A DNA stretch of 64,000 bases from assembly GCA_017940545.1 (NCBI GenBank), contig JAGAYI010000008.1, positions 17,011 through 81,010 of the forward strand, written 5' to 3'. The notes beneath the pieces were generated by a model, which saw nothing but the letters and a program-made list of their open reading frames with translations, did not search any database and was not told the origin of the DNA. The translations under genes were made by a program, and so were the position numbers. This DNA comes from Prevotella sp. (GTDB taxonomy: Bacteria; Bacteroidota; Bacteroidia; Bacteroidales; Bacteroidaceae). Positions 29,581 to 38,848 of this stretch are shown piece by piece (position 1 is the stretch's first letter; each line of letters opens with the position of its first letter).

Positions 29581-31986
29581 CTACGCCTGCTGCTGCGGTG
29601 TGGTGAGGTTCTTGATGAGTGTCAGCGTGTTGACGTCGTTGATGCGCTCGTAGTTGACGGCATCCATGATTTTGCGCACCAGGAATATTCCCAGTCCGCC
29701 AATGGGTCGCTCCTTGACACCTAAGGTGATGTCGGCCTCCTCCTGTGCGGTGGGGTCGAAGGGCTGTCCCTCGTCGGTAATGATGAACTTCAGCTGTTGG
29801 TCGGTCAGCAGTGCGTCAATGCTGACGTGCCCCTCGCTGCCGTTGGGGTAGGCGTAGAGGATGACGTTGGTGACTGCTTCTTCGACGGCCAGGTTGAGGC
29901 TCATGGTTAGTGACATGTCGAGGCCTGCCTCGTCTCCTATTTCTTCCAAAAAGGCAGCGAGCTTGGAAATCTCTTCTACTTGATTGAGTAAGGTCAGTTT
30001 CTTTTCCATCTTTATCTCGTGTTGGGGACTACAATATTTGACAATGAGCATGGTGAGGTCGTCGCTTTGCTCGGCGCCGCCGGCATGCTGGCTGACGACG
30101 TTCTCCATGAATTCTATTTGTTGCCTGGGCGATGCATGGCGCACCTCCCTGAGTTTCTCAAGCACCTGCTCGTCGCCCAGCTCCTGGTGGTCGGCGTCCT
30201 CGGCCTCGTTGAGCCCGTCGGTAAAAAGGAAGATGCTTGCATTGGGCGACATCACGGTTTCCTGCCCCTCGTATTTGCTGTCTTCAAAGGCTCCGATGGG
30301 CAGGTTGGGGCGCACCTCAATGTAGTGCACGTCGTCGCCGTTGATGGCGATGGGGGCGTTGTGGCCTCCGTTGCAGAAGCGGAGCCGTCCTGTGGGCAGG
30401 TCGAGCACTCCGACAAAGAGTGTGACGAACATGCATGAGTCGTTGTCGTGGCTCATGGTCTCGTTGATGTGGGTGATGATTCTGGCGGGGTTGCTCTCGT
30501 GGGTGGAGAGTGTGCGGAACATGGCTCTGGTGAAGGCCATGAGCAGCGAGGCGGGTATGCCCTTTCCGCTGACGTCGCCGATGCAGAAGAAGAGCTTTTC
30601 GTCGCGGATGTAGTAGTCGTACAGGTCGCCGCCCACCTCCTTGGCAGGCGACAGCCAGGCGTAGATGTCGATGTCGTCGCGCTCGGGGAAGGGCGGGAAG
30701 CGCTTTGGCAGCATGGACATCTGAATCCTGTGGGCCGTGAGCAGTTCACCCTCTATGCGGCCCTTGGCTTCGTTGACGGTCTTCAGCTCCTCGATGTGCG
30801 ACGTCAGTGACTTCTGCATGGCGGTGAACGAGTCGTGCAGAAGGCGCATCTCGTCCTTCGACATGATGTAGGGCAGCGGGGTCTTGAAGTTGCCGCGGGC
30901 TATCTCGTCGGCCGACCGTGCGAACAGCCTGAGGGGCTTGGTGGTTCTGTGGATGGCGACGTGGCACACAAAGGCCACGATGATGAGACCGAGTACAATG
31001 ATGATTGCGAAGGTAAGAATCAGCGCATTGATGACGCCCGTGAAGTCGTCGAAGGGCGTGATGACGGCTATCGCCCAGTTGGTGTTCCTGACGGGGCTGT
31101 GGTGAACAAACTGTATCTGGTTGTTTTGCTTGAAGGTGGAAAAACCATCCTGGGCGCTGAGAATGTTGGCCACGACGGTGGTGTCGTTGCTGCCATCGCA
31201 GGTACGGCGGATGTAGTCGAAGATGGTTTTGTCATTGGCGGTCTGTTTGGTGTCAGAGGCAATGAAGTTGCCCTTCTGTGTGATGATGAAACTGTGAGAG
31301 TTTCCATGAGTAAACGTTGGCATGGCACCTTTGTTGTTGAAGATGCTGTCCATCTGCGAGCGTAGCTCTGACAGCCAGTCGAGCGAGATGTCGGCCGTCA
31401 GGGTGGCATACTGCCTGCCCTGTTTGTCGAAGAGGGGTGGGGAGTAGGTGACCATTCCCATGTTGCCTCCGCCGGTGTCTATGTAAGGTTCGCTCCAGTA
31501 GCCCTGGCCCTTTTCCTTTGCCTGCAGGTACCATTCGCGGTGAAGGTAGTCGTAATCGGGCGTGCCCAACTGCTTGGTGTGTACACCGGTGCTGTCGTTA
31601 TAGGCGTAAGGAGCGAACGTGGCGCCCTTTTGTGGAAAATAGTTCGGCTCGAAGGCCACGGCCGAGCCGGTGATGTAGGGGTTCAGCGTGACGATGTTTT
31701 CGACGACGGAGTAAAGGGCGTCAGGGTTCGATAGGCGCTCCTCCACCTCGGGAACATAGTTCTGCAGGGTTATTTCAACGGCCGTGAGCGGCTGGCTGAT
31801 GCGCTCCTCGGCCACGTCTAAGTTGGTCTGGAAGAAGATGGCAAGCATGGCGGTTCCCGTTGACCACAGGAGGCCCAAAATGACAGCGATAATGACGTCC
31901 ATAATGATGAACACCGTCAGCGTGACACGCCAGGTAAGACGGGTGGATATGGAGCGTGAGGGTCTGAAGTAATTAAGAATCTTCAT
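29581..31986 (-). CDS. Membrane sensor with fused PP2C (SpoIIE) phosphatase and RsbW-like kinase domains
   Basis: 801 residues. Order: membrane helix (about 20-48), periplasmic Cache-type sensor (about 60-310), second helix (about 320-345), HAMP (about 345-400), SpoIIE/PP2C phosphatase (about 430-650) with EVGGDLYD, GDVSGKG, TDGLNEA and DDLTML metal sites, then a GHKL ATPase (about 665-795) with the N-box NLAVEEAVTNV and GGLGIFLV. Opposing phosphatase and kinase activities toward a STAS protein are thus in one polypeptide, and the STAS gene follows 55 nt downstream. It probably responds to an extracytoplasmic small molecule. Confidence 0.94.
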   Translation of the reverse strand: MKILNYFRPSRSISTRLTWRVTLTVFIIMDVIIAVILGLLWSTGTAMLAIFFQTNLDVAEERISQPLTAVEITLQNYVPEVEERLSNPDALYSVVENIVTLNPYITGSAVAFEPNYFPQKGATFAPYAYNDSTGVHTKQLGTPDYDYLHREWYLQAKEKGQGYWSEPYIDTGGGNMGMVTYSPPLFDKQGRQYATLTADISLDWLSELRSQMDSIFNNKGAMPTFTHGNSHSFIITQKGNFIASDTKQTANDKTIFDYIRRTCDGSNDTTVVANILSAQDGFSTFKQNNQIQFVHHSPVRNTNWAIAVITPFDDFTGVINALILTFAIIIVLGLIIVAFVCHVAIHRTTKPLRLFARSADEIARGNFKTPLPYIMSKDEMRLLHDSFTAMQKSLTSHIEELKTVNEAKGRIEGELLTAHRIQMSMLPKRFPPFPERDDIDIYAWLSPAKEVGGDLYDYYIRDEKLFFCIGDVSGKGIPASLLMAFTRAMFRTLSTHESNPARIITHINETMSHDNDSCMFVTLFVGVLDLPTGRLRFCNGGHNAPIAINGDDVHYIEVRPNLPIGAFEDSKYEGQETVMSPNASIFLFTDGLNEAEDADHQELGDEQVLEKLREVRHASPRQQIEFMENVVSQHAGGAEQSDDLTMLIVKYCSPQHEIKMEKKLTLLNQVEEISKLAAFLEEIGDEAGLDMSLTMSLNLAVEEAVTNVILYAYPNGSEGHVSIDALLTDQQLKFIITDEGQPFDPTAQEEADITLGVKERPIGGLGIFLVRKIMDAVNYERINDVNTLTLIKNLTTPQQQA

Positions 31987-32008
31987 GTTTTCTCTGACAT
32001 TTTGCTTG

Positions 32009-32039
32009 CAAAGATACGATTAAGTGAGCAAAGTACAAA
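32009..32039 (-). promoter_or_regulatory. Promoter of the partner-switch operon
   Basis: Minus-strand TTTG (32036-32039), 19-bp spacer, TATCTTTG (32009-32016), 22 nt before the start codon at 31986. The spacer contains GCTCACTTAATCGT, nearly identical to the spacer of the ABC-F promoter. Confidence 0.8.
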
Positions 32040-32094
32040 AAGAAAAAGCATTTTTCTTTTTTACTTTCGAACAAAAGTATCTTCGACCGTAGGT
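32011..32094. repeat. Palindromic promoter-associated element, copy B
   Basis: Outer arms AAGATAC (32011-32017) and GTATCTT (32077-32083). The inner arms 32030-32047 and 32051-32067 pair with one bulged C. Compared with copy A at 4732, the outer pair G-C has become A-T on both sides, which keeps the pairing. Confidence 0.75.
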
Positions 32095-32097
32095 CAG

Positions 32098-32136
32098 AGA
32101 TACGATTAAGTGAGCAAAGTACAAAAAGAAAAAGCA
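32098..32136. repeat. Direct repeat of the left half of element B
   Basis: A 39-bp stretch identical to 32012-32050 recurs 86 bp further on, just beyond the full palindrome and before the terminator. In this second copy the -7 box is changed to TATCTCTG, so it is probably not a working promoter. Confidence 0.85.
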
Positions 32137-32142
32137 ATATGA

Positions 32143-32180
32143 AAAGAACGCACAGTAGTGAAACTGCGCGTTCTTTCCAT
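32143..32180. terminator. Terminator of the decarboxylase operon
   Basis: Stem 32143-32156 with 32163-32176 (14 bp, one mismatch), 6-nt loop; the minus strand continues CTTTTCAT. It follows the beta-subunit stop codon at 32210. Confidence 0.7.
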
Positions 32181-32209
32181 GTCTTGATGACGTTAAGGGT
32201 TGAAGTGCG

Positions 32210-33367
32210 TCAGGTCAGGAATCCCAACAGTGCTCCGGCAGCGACGGCCGAGCCGATGACACCGGCCACGTTCGGTCCCATGGCGTGCATGAGCAGGAAA
32301 TTGTGACGGTCGTACTCCAGTCCGAGGTTGTTCGATATGCGGGCTGCCATGGGCACGGCGCTCACTCCGGCATTGCCGATGAGCGGGTTGAGCTTCTTGT
32401 CCTTCGGCAGGAAGAGGTTCATCAGCTTCACAAACAGCACGCCGCTCATGGTTGCCACGATGAAGGCGCAGGCACCGATGAAGAAGATGAAGATGGTATT
32501 CAACGTCAGGAACTCTGAAGCCTGCGTGGAGCAGCCTACGGTAAGGCCGAGCAGCATCACCACGATGTCGTTGAGCGCCGAACCGGCAGTCTTGGCCAGA
32601 CGGGTGGTCTTGCCGCTTTCCTTCAGCAGGTTGCCGAAGAACAGCATGCCGAGCAGCGGCAGGCCGCTGGGTACGATGAACGTGGTGAGCAGCAAGCCGA
32701 TGATGGGGAACAGGATGCGCTCCGTCTGGCTCACCTCGCGGGCGGGCTTCATCTTGATGACGCGCTCCTTCTTGGTGGTGAGCAGACGCATCAATGGCGG
32801 CTGAATGAGCGGCACCAGAGCCATGTAGCTGTAGGCACAGACGGCAATGGCTCCCATGAGGTTCGGCGAGAGCTTCGAGCTGAGGAAGATGGCCGTGGGG
32901 CCGTCGGCACCGCCAATGATGGCAATGCCTGCTGCCTGATTCGGCTCAAAGCCTAAAGCCAGGGCCGTCATGTAGGCACCGAAGATGCCAAACTGCGCTG
33001 CGGCTCCTATGAGCACCAGCTTGGGGTTGGCTATCAGGGCCGAGAAGTCGGTCATGGCACCTATGCCGAGGAAGACCAGCGGCGGATACCAGCCCAGCTT
33101 TACTCCCTGGTAAAAAAAGTTCAGCACGGAATTGTCCTCGTAGAGTCCTATCTCCAGACCGGCATCAGCGCGGAAGGGAATGTTGCCAAGAATGATGCCC
33201 AGTCCGATGGGGACAAGGAGCAGCGGCTCAAAGTCCTTCTTGATGGCCAGATAGATGAGGATGGCACCGACGACAATCATGATGAGGTTACCTGCCGTGG
33301 CGTTGGCAAAGCCCGTATAGGTCAGGAACTCATTGAAATTTTCTGCTATGAAGTTTGTAAATCCCAT
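32210..33367 (-). CDS. Sodium-pumping decarboxylase, beta subunit (OadB/MmdB type)
   Basis: 385-residue integral membrane protein with about nine to eleven helices. It couples decarboxylation of a carboxybiotin intermediate to Na+ export. Family motifs are GIGAMTDFSALIANPKL, GGADGPTAIFL and LMHAMGPNVAGVIGSAVAAG near the C-terminus. The biotin carrier gene is 32 nt upstream. Because methylmalonyl-CoA mutase is encoded divergently nearby, the likely substrate is methylmalonyl-CoA (propionate pathway) rather than oxaloacetate; this is inference. The alpha (carboxyltransferase) subunit is not in the window. Confidence 0.95.
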   Translation of the reverse strand: MGFTNFIAENFNEFLTYTGFANATAGNLIMIVVGAILIYLAIKKDFEPLLLVPIGLGIILGNIPFRADAGLEIGLYEDNSVLNFFYQGVKLGWYPPLVFLGIGAMTDFSALIANPKLVLIGAAAQFGIFGAYMTALALGFEPNQAAGIAIIGGADGPTAIFLSSKLSPNLMGAIAVCAYSYMALVPLIQPPLMRLLTTKKERVIKMKPAREVSQTERILFPIIGLLLTTFIVPSGLPLLGMLFFGNLLKESGKTTRLAKTAGSALNDIVVMLLGLTVGCSTQASEFLTLNTIFIFFIGACAFIVATMSGVLFVKLMNLFLPKDKKLNPLIGNAGVSAVPMAARISNNLGLEYDRHNFLLMHAMGPNVAGVIGSAVAAGALLGFLT

Positions 33368-33399
33368 AGTTCTGTCTTTATTATTTTACGGTTCTACCT

Positions 33400-33870
33400 T
33401 TACCCGATGGTCAGGAGTACGGCACCCTCCATGACGGAGTCACCATTGCTGACGTTGATGCTCTTGACGGTTCCGGCATATTCGGCCTCGATGTTGTTCT
33501 GCATCTTCATGGCCTCTAACACAACGACCGTGTCGCCAACGTTTACCTGCTGGCCTACGCTGACGCAGATGTTCGTGATGGTGCCGGGCAGGGGAGCCTT
33601 CACGGCATTGCCACCGCCGGCATTGGCAGCAACACCTGCTGCTGCAGCAGCGGGGGCAGCAGAGGCTGCCGGTGCAGCACTCTCGGCAGCCGGCTGTGGA
33701 GCACTCACCTTGGGCTTCACAATGGTAGGATGCTTGGCAGCATTGATGGGCTGCTGCAGTTCCACCTCGAACGGAATGCCGTTCACGTTTACTTTGGCGA
33801 TGTTGCCTTCTACTTCCTCGATTTCTACTTCGTAGTCAACACCTTGTACTTTATATTGATACTTGCTCAT
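33400..33870 (-). CDS. Biotin carboxyl carrier (gamma) subunit of the decarboxylase
   Basis: 156 residues. A small N-terminal domain (1-45), an Ala/Pro-rich linker (about 50-90) and a biotinyl domain with the attachment motif EAMKMQN (Lys122). It carries CO2 from the carboxyltransferase to the membrane beta subunit. It lies between the OadG-like and OadB-like genes with 36- and 32-nt gaps. Confidence 0.95.
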   Translation of the reverse strand: MSKYQYKVQGVDYEVEIEEVEGNIAKVNVNGIPFEVELQQPINAAKHPTIVKPKVSAPQPAAESAAPAASAAPAAAAAGVAANAGGGNAVKAPLPGTITNICVSVGQQVNVGDTVVVLEAMKMQNNIEAEYAGTVKSINVSNGDSVMEGAVLLTIG

Positions 33871-33906
33871 AACTCTCTTTATTCTTTAATCTTTGTTCTT
33901 TTATTT

Positions 33907-34947
33907 TTATCGCATCTCGGGCCCCGTGGGAATCTTCGGGGCAGTGTGGGCTGTGGGAATAATCGGGTCGTGGAACTGGGTCATCTGTGAGTACTCGTCG
34001 TCCCAGCCGGTATCCTTCGACTTGATGGTAATGACACCACTCTCCACGTCGTGGACATCGTCCTGATACTGTTTCAGTGCCATGCCGATGACAGCCATAT
34101 ATACTTCCAGGTCAACACCCTTGGTCTTCAGACCGTCATGCAGGATGTTACCCGTAATGTGGCCCACCTCCATCGTCTTCTCGACGGTCTTGGTAATGGG
34201 CTTGATGGGTTGTTTGTTGACTACCTTCTTGGCCGTCTCTTGGTGTTTCATAATGACTCCGAAGATGGTAAAGAAGAGCCACAGCAAGGCCAGGCAGAAG
34301 AACACGATGCCCATGGCCATGACCGTCATGGCCAGGCCGTAGGGGTCTTCACGCTTGAACTTGTCAATCTTCGACTCGCTGACGGTCGTGTTGTTCGAGA
34401 TGCCCGGAGTCACGCGGTCGGCCGACTTCACTTCCCAGTCGGCAGCATTTCCGTTGTTGGCAATGCGGGCAAACGACTGGTCAGCCTGCATGGCGGGAAC
34501 CCGGACGGAGTCGATGAGCTGTGTGGCATTGCCGTTGTAGAGACCAATCCATACGGGCTCACCCGGTGAAACGTTGGTGGCGAGGTGCAGGGAACCCAGA
34601 TGGGGCTTACTGTTTAGAAAGAGTACCAAGTGTTTCCGTCCGGTAAGGTTGGTGCGCTCATCGCCGTTAGGGATGATGCTCATTCGCTTGATGCGTTCGG
34701 GAACACTCATGTGTGGGTCAAGTACGGAACGGTCGGTGGTAACATACATACCACGGATGTTGTAGGTGGAATAGGAGATGTTTTCAATCTCTAACCATGC
34801 CTTGTGCTCTCCGTACTCGTCCTGCAGGCTGTTGCTGTTGTCCGTCATCACTTCGTTCAGCTTGATGCTGGCGTCCATCTGGGCGTGCATCGCTGAAGTG
34901 CCGGCAAACAGCAAGGTGCCGATTAGAAAGCAGAATTTTTTAGTCAT
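33907..34947 (-). CDS. OadG-type delta subunit with N-terminal lamin-tail-like domain
   Basis: 346 residues. A signal peptide (MTKKFCFLIGTLLFAGTSAMHAQ) precedes an extracytoplasmic domain (about 25-185) with a lamin-tail-like pattern (IKLNEVMTDN, HKAWLEIENIS, YNIRGMYVTTD). Then comes one membrane helix (about 203-230) with the OadG-like context YGLAMTVMAMGIVFFCLALLWLFF, and a cytoplasmic tail. Ordinary OadG proteins are about 80-120 residues, so most of this protein is extra. It sits in the decarboxylase operon and probably anchors the complex. Confidence 0.82.
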   Translation of the reverse strand: MTKKFCFLIGTLLFAGTSAMHAQMDASIKLNEVMTDNSNSLQDEYGEHKAWLEIENISYSTYNIRGMYVTTDRSVLDPHMSVPERIKRMSIIPNGDERTNLTGRKHLVLFLNSKPHLGSLHLATNVSPGEPVWIGLYNGNATQLIDSVRVPAMQADQSFARIANNGNAADWEVKSADRVTPGISNNTTVSESKIDKFKREDPYGLAMTVMAMGIVFFCLALLWLFFTIFGVIMKHQETAKKVVNKQPIKPITKTVEKTMEVGHITGNILHDGLKTKGVDLEVYMAVIGMALKQYQDDVHDVESGVITIKSKDTGWDDEYSQMTQFHDPIIPTAHTAPKIPTGPEMR

Positions 34948-34986
34948 ATTATTTTTAGTACCTGTATTATTATATTCTTGTGTATC

Positions 34987-36693
34987 TTATCCGCAGAAGA
35001 ACAGCACGATGAGCTGTGCTGTCAGGATGCGCAGGAACATTGACAACGGATAAACCGTTGAGTAGCCTACGGCAGGAGCCTCCTTTGAGCAGATGCTGTT
35101 GGAGTATGCCAGTGCGGGGGGGTCGGTATAGGTGCCGGCTATCATGCCTGCAATGGTGAAGTAGTTGAACTTCAGGTGGCGGGCAACCGGGCCTATTATT
35201 ATAATAGGTATAAAGGTAATGAGGAAGCCGGTCAGCACGTAGAGCAGCCCGTCGCCTTGCATCACCGTCTCAAAGAATCCTGAACCGGGAATGGCGGGGT
35301 TGCCGGCGCCGGCCTTGATTCCCACAGAGGCAAGGAAGAGCACGAGACCTATTTCGCGTAGCATCATGTTGGCCGATGTGGTGGTGTAGGTCACCAGCTT
35401 AATCTTGTAGCCATAGCGGCCGATGAGGATGGCAATGATGAGCGGACCGCCGGCAATGCCGAGCTTCATGAGTGGCATGCCCGGAATGAAGGGCAGCGAA
35501 CCGAAGATGATGCCCAGGAAGATGCCCACGAAGATGGTGGCAATGTTGGGAGCATCGAGACGCTTGATGGAGTTACCCATTTTGGAGGCCACGCGATCGA
35601 CGGCATCCTGCGGTCCCACCACCATGATGCGGTCGCCCACCTGCAGGGGCAGGCTGGCAGAGGCGAAGAGGTCCATGCCGTGACGGGTTACCCGGGTGAC
35701 GTTGACACCGTACATGCTGGAGAAGTGCATGCCGCCGAGGGTCTTGCCGTTAATCTTCGGGTTGGTAACGAGGATGCGCTTCGAGACGAGCGGCTGGTCT
35801 GACTGCTCAAAGTCAATGTCTAACTTCGGACCGATAAAGGCCATGATGGCTTCCTGGTCGGCCTCTGCGCAGACAATGAGCATCTGGTCTCCCACGTGGA
35901 AGATGGTGTTTCGGTTGGGAATGGACAGCTCGCCGTTATGAACCAGTCGGGAGACCACAAAGTCGCGGTTCAGGAAGTCGTGAACCTGCAGCAAGGTCTT
36001 GCCCTCCAGGTATTTGTTGCTTACTTCCAGGTGCATCTTGTAAGGCTTCTGGTTGGCCTTTGCACCCTCTTGCGACTCGAGCTGTTGCTCTTCGTTCTCC
36101 ATCTTGATGCGGCAGATGTAGCGTATGAGGATAATGGCCCCGATAATGCCGAGCACACCGAGGGGGTAGGCACAGGCGTATGCAGAGGCAATGGGAGGTG
36201 CCTGGTCGCCCATCAGCGAACTGAGGGCTTCGTTGGCAGCACCAAGACCCGGCGTGTTGGTGACGGCACCATAGAGGGTACCCACCATCATGGGCAGCGT
36301 GGTCTTGTCGTTAGTGTCGAAGAAGATAAAGTAGCAGGCGAACATGACGATGATGTTCAGCAGAATGGCAGCTACCGCCAGTCCGTTCAGCTTGATGCCG
36401 GCCTTGCCGAAACTCTCGAAGAAGCCAGGACCCACCTGCAGACCAATCATGAAGACAAACAGAATGAGTCCGAAGTCCTGAATGAACGTCAGAATGGGCG
36501 TGGGGGCTACGAAACCCAGTGCTCCTGCCACGATGCCGGCGAAGAGCACGAATGTTACTCCTAAGGAAATGCCACAGATTTTAATCTTGCCGAGATAGAC
36601 ACCCACAGCAATGACAACAGCATACAGCAAGGCTATGTGAGCTACCGATTCGGTGTTCGTAAATAGGCTTTCAAGCCAGGTAAATGAATTCAT
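34987..36693 (-). CDS. AspT/YidE-type membrane transporter with two TrkA-C domains
   Basis: 568 residues: two sets of about five membrane helices flank two cytoplasmic TrkA-C (RCK-C) domains (about 210-285 and 295-375; VGDQMLIVC and VGDRIMVVG strands). This is the aspartate:alanine exchanger/YidE family. As first gene of the decarboxylase operon it may exchange a dicarboxylate or related acid (for example succinate) with the fermentation pathway; the substrate is not known from the sequence. A TAATTTTG box on the minus strand at 36731-36738 is the probable -7 element. Confidence 0.88.
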   Translation of the reverse strand: MNSFTWLESLFTNTESVAHIALLYAVVIAVGVYLGKIKICGISLGVTFVLFAGIVAGALGFVAPTPILTFIQDFGLILFVFMIGLQVGPGFFESFGKAGIKLNGLAVAAILLNIIVMFACYFIFFDTNDKTTLPMMVGTLYGAVTNTPGLGAANEALSSLMGDQAPPIASAYACAYPLGVLGIIGAIILIRYICRIKMENEEQQLESQEGAKANQKPYKMHLEVSNKYLEGKTLLQVHDFLNRDFVVSRLVHNGELSIPNRNTIFHVGDQMLIVCAEADQEAIMAFIGPKLDIDFEQSDQPLVSKRILVTNPKINGKTLGGMHFSSMYGVNVTRVTRHGMDLFASASLPLQVGDRIMVVGPQDAVDRVASKMGNSIKRLDAPNIATIFVGIFLGIIFGSLPFIPGMPLMKLGIAGGPLIIAILIGRYGYKIKLVTYTTTSANMMLREIGLVLFLASVGIKAGAGNPAIPGSGFFETVMQGDGLLYVLTGFLITFIPIIIIGPVARHLKFNYFTIAGMIAGTYTDPPALAYSNSICSKEAPAVGYSTVYPLSMFLRILTAQLIVLFFCG

Positions 36694-36882
36694 AATTAAT
36701 AATACTAACGCTTATTTTAAAAAACGGTTGCAAAATTACACAATTTCCGTCTTTTTGCGCAATTTTTATTCAACTTTTTTACGTGGCGGCCACCACTTTT
36801 ATGTTATTTTACATTTTCAGGATTTCCCTGAGTTCAAAAAAGGCATACGTGTGTCAGTATAAATATAAAATATTTATTAAAA

Positions 36883-36916
36883 TTTGCGGCAGTTCGAAAA
36901 TAAGTTGTTACCTTTG
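36883..36916 (+). promoter_or_regulatory. Promoter of the methylmalonyl-CoA mutase genes
   Basis: TTTG (36883-36886), 22-bp spacer, TACCTTTG (36909-36916), about 65 nt before mutA. No cobalamin-riboswitch motif was seen in the leader. Confidence 0.65.
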
Positions 36917-36981
36917 CAGGACTTTTGCAAACTGTAAAACGACAGTATTACTTATATAATAATATTTCAAAACGTAAAACT

Positions 36982-38829
36982 ATGGCAAACAAAGAAAAAC
37001 TCTTTACCGAGTTTCAGGCACCCACGACTCAAGAATGGCTCGACAAGATTGAGGTCGATTTGAAGGGCGCAGACTTTCAGAAACGTCTGGTATGGAGAAC
37101 CAATGAAGGTTTTAATGTGCAGCCTTTTTACCGCCGCGAGGACCTGAAGGACTTGAAGACTCCTGACGCTCTGCCGGGAGAGTTCCCCTTCGTGCGTGGC
37201 AACAAAAAGGACTCTAACCAGTGGTATGTCCGTCAGAACCTGGCTGTCAACGACCCTGCCGAGGCCAACAAGAAGGCGCTCGACATTCTGAACAAGGGTA
37301 TTGACTCGTTGGGATTCCGCATTCCAAAAGACCTGGTGACTGCTGAGACTCTTGACACGTTGCTTGAAGGCATCTACTGTGAAGTTATTGATCTGAATTT
37401 CCGTACCTGTCCGTGTCACGCCCTGAAACTGGCAGAACTCGTTGATGCCTACTTCACCAAGAAAGGCTTTGACAAGGAGAAGCTTTCGTTCACTGTAGGC
37501 TTCGACCCCATCGAGAAGATGCTTACCAAAGGCAAGGACGTGACGGCACGGCTGGCTGACGGTCCGAAAATCGTGGAGTTGCTGAAGGATTACCCGAAGG
37601 CTCATGTGATGACTGTCCACACCGAAACGCTGAACAATGCCGGTGCATACATCGTGCAGGAATTGGGCTATGCGCTGGCCTGGGGTAACGAGTATCTGCA
37701 GCAGTTGGTAGATGCCGGTATTGATGTAGATTTGGCTGCCCGTCAGATGAAATTCTACATGGGCGTCAGCGAAAACTACTTCATGGAGATAGCTAAGTTC
37801 CGTGCGGCTCGCCTGCTGTGGGCACAGATTGTCAAGCAGTATGAACCCAAGTGCGACTGCGCTTGTAAGATGACGATAAATGCCACAACGTCAACGTATA
37901 ACCAGACACTGTTCGACTCTTATGTGAACCTGCTGCGCTCGCAGACAGAGGCTATGTCGGCAGCACTGGGAGGTGTACACTCAATGGTGGTGACACCGTT
38001 TGATGCTCCTTACGAGAAGGCAACTGACTTCTCAGAGCGTATTGCCCGCAACCAGCAACTGCTCATCAAGGAAGAGAGTCACTTCGACCGCATCGTTGAC
38101 CCATCGGCCGGTTCTTACTACATAGAACACCTGACCGATGCCCTGGCTCAGGAGGCTTGGAAAATCTTCCTGAAGATAGAAGACGAGGGCGGTTTCTTGG
38201 AGGCTGTCAAGAAAGGTATCGTCCAGGACGACATCAACGCTACGAATGTGAAACGTCACGGCGATGCTGCCAAGCGTAAGGAGTTCCTGCTGGGTACCAA
38301 CCAGTTCCCCAACTTCACCGAGAAGAGCGACGGCAAGCGTCCTGTGGCTGCCACTTGCTGCTGCGCTGCCAATGAAGAGGCTCCCTTCAAGAAACTGGAG
38401 ACCACCCGTCTGGCAGCCGACTTCGAGGACCTGCGCATCCATACGGAGGAGACAAAGGTTCCTACAGCCTTCATGCTGACCATCGGCAACCTGGCCATGC
38501 GTCAGGCCCGTGCCCAGTTCTCGTGCAACTTCCTGGCTTGTGCCGGCTACAAGGTGATTGACAATCTCGGCTTTAAGACCGTTGAGGAAGGTGTTGACGC
38601 AGCACTTGAAGCTAAGGCAGACATTGTAGTGCTCTGCTCGAGCGACGATGAGTATGCCGAGTATGCTATCCCTGCCTTCAAGTATCTGGATGGCCGTGCC
38701 ATGTTCGTGGTGGCCGGTGCTCCTGCCTGCATGGACGACCTGAAGGCTGCCGGCATTGAGAATTTCATCCACGTACGTTGCAATGTGCTTGATACATTGA
38801 AAGAATATAATCAGAAACTTGGTATTTAA
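36982..38829 (+). CDS. mutA: Methylmalonyl-CoA mutase, small (beta) subunit
   Basis: 615 residues from the ATG at 36982 (MANKEKLFTEFQAPTTQEW); an in-frame start at 36925 would precede the likely leader. It is the non-catalytic partner that dimerises with MutB for succinyl-CoA/(R)-methylmalonyl-CoA interconversion. The TIM-barrel half is recognisable (SENYFMEIAKFRAARLLWAQIV) and the C-terminal domain resembles the B12-binding fold but lacks DxHxxG, as usual for this subunit. It is followed 19 nt later by mutB. Confidence 0.96.
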   Translation: MANKEKLFTEFQAPTTQEWLDKIEVDLKGADFQKRLVWRTNEGFNVQPFYRREDLKDLKTPDALPGEFPFVRGNKKDSNQWYVRQNLAVNDPAEANKKALDILNKGIDSLGFRIPKDLVTAETLDTLLEGIYCEVIDLNFRTCPCHALKLAELVDAYFTKKGFDKEKLSFTVGFDPIEKMLTKGKDVTARLADGPKIVELLKDYPKAHVMTVHTETLNNAGAYIVQELGYALAWGNEYLQQLVDAGIDVDLAARQMKFYMGVSENYFMEIAKFRAARLLWAQIVKQYEPKCDCACKMTINATTSTYNQTLFDSYVNLLRSQTEAMSAALGGVHSMVVTPFDAPYEKATDFSERIARNQQLLIKEESHFDRIVDPSAGSYYIEHLTDALAQEAWKIFLKIEDEGGFLEAVKKGIVQDDINATNVKRHGDAAKRKEFLLGTNQFPNFTEKSDGKRPVAATCCCAANEEAPFKKLETTRLAADFEDLRIHTEETKVPTAFMLTIGNLAMRQARAQFSCNFLACAGYKVIDNLGFKTVEEGVDAALEAKADIVVLCSSDDEYAEYAIPAFKYLDGRAMFVVAGAPACMDDLKAAGIENFIHVRCNVLDTLKEYNQKLGI

Positions 38830-38848
38830 AGAATAGGAGACTTGAATT

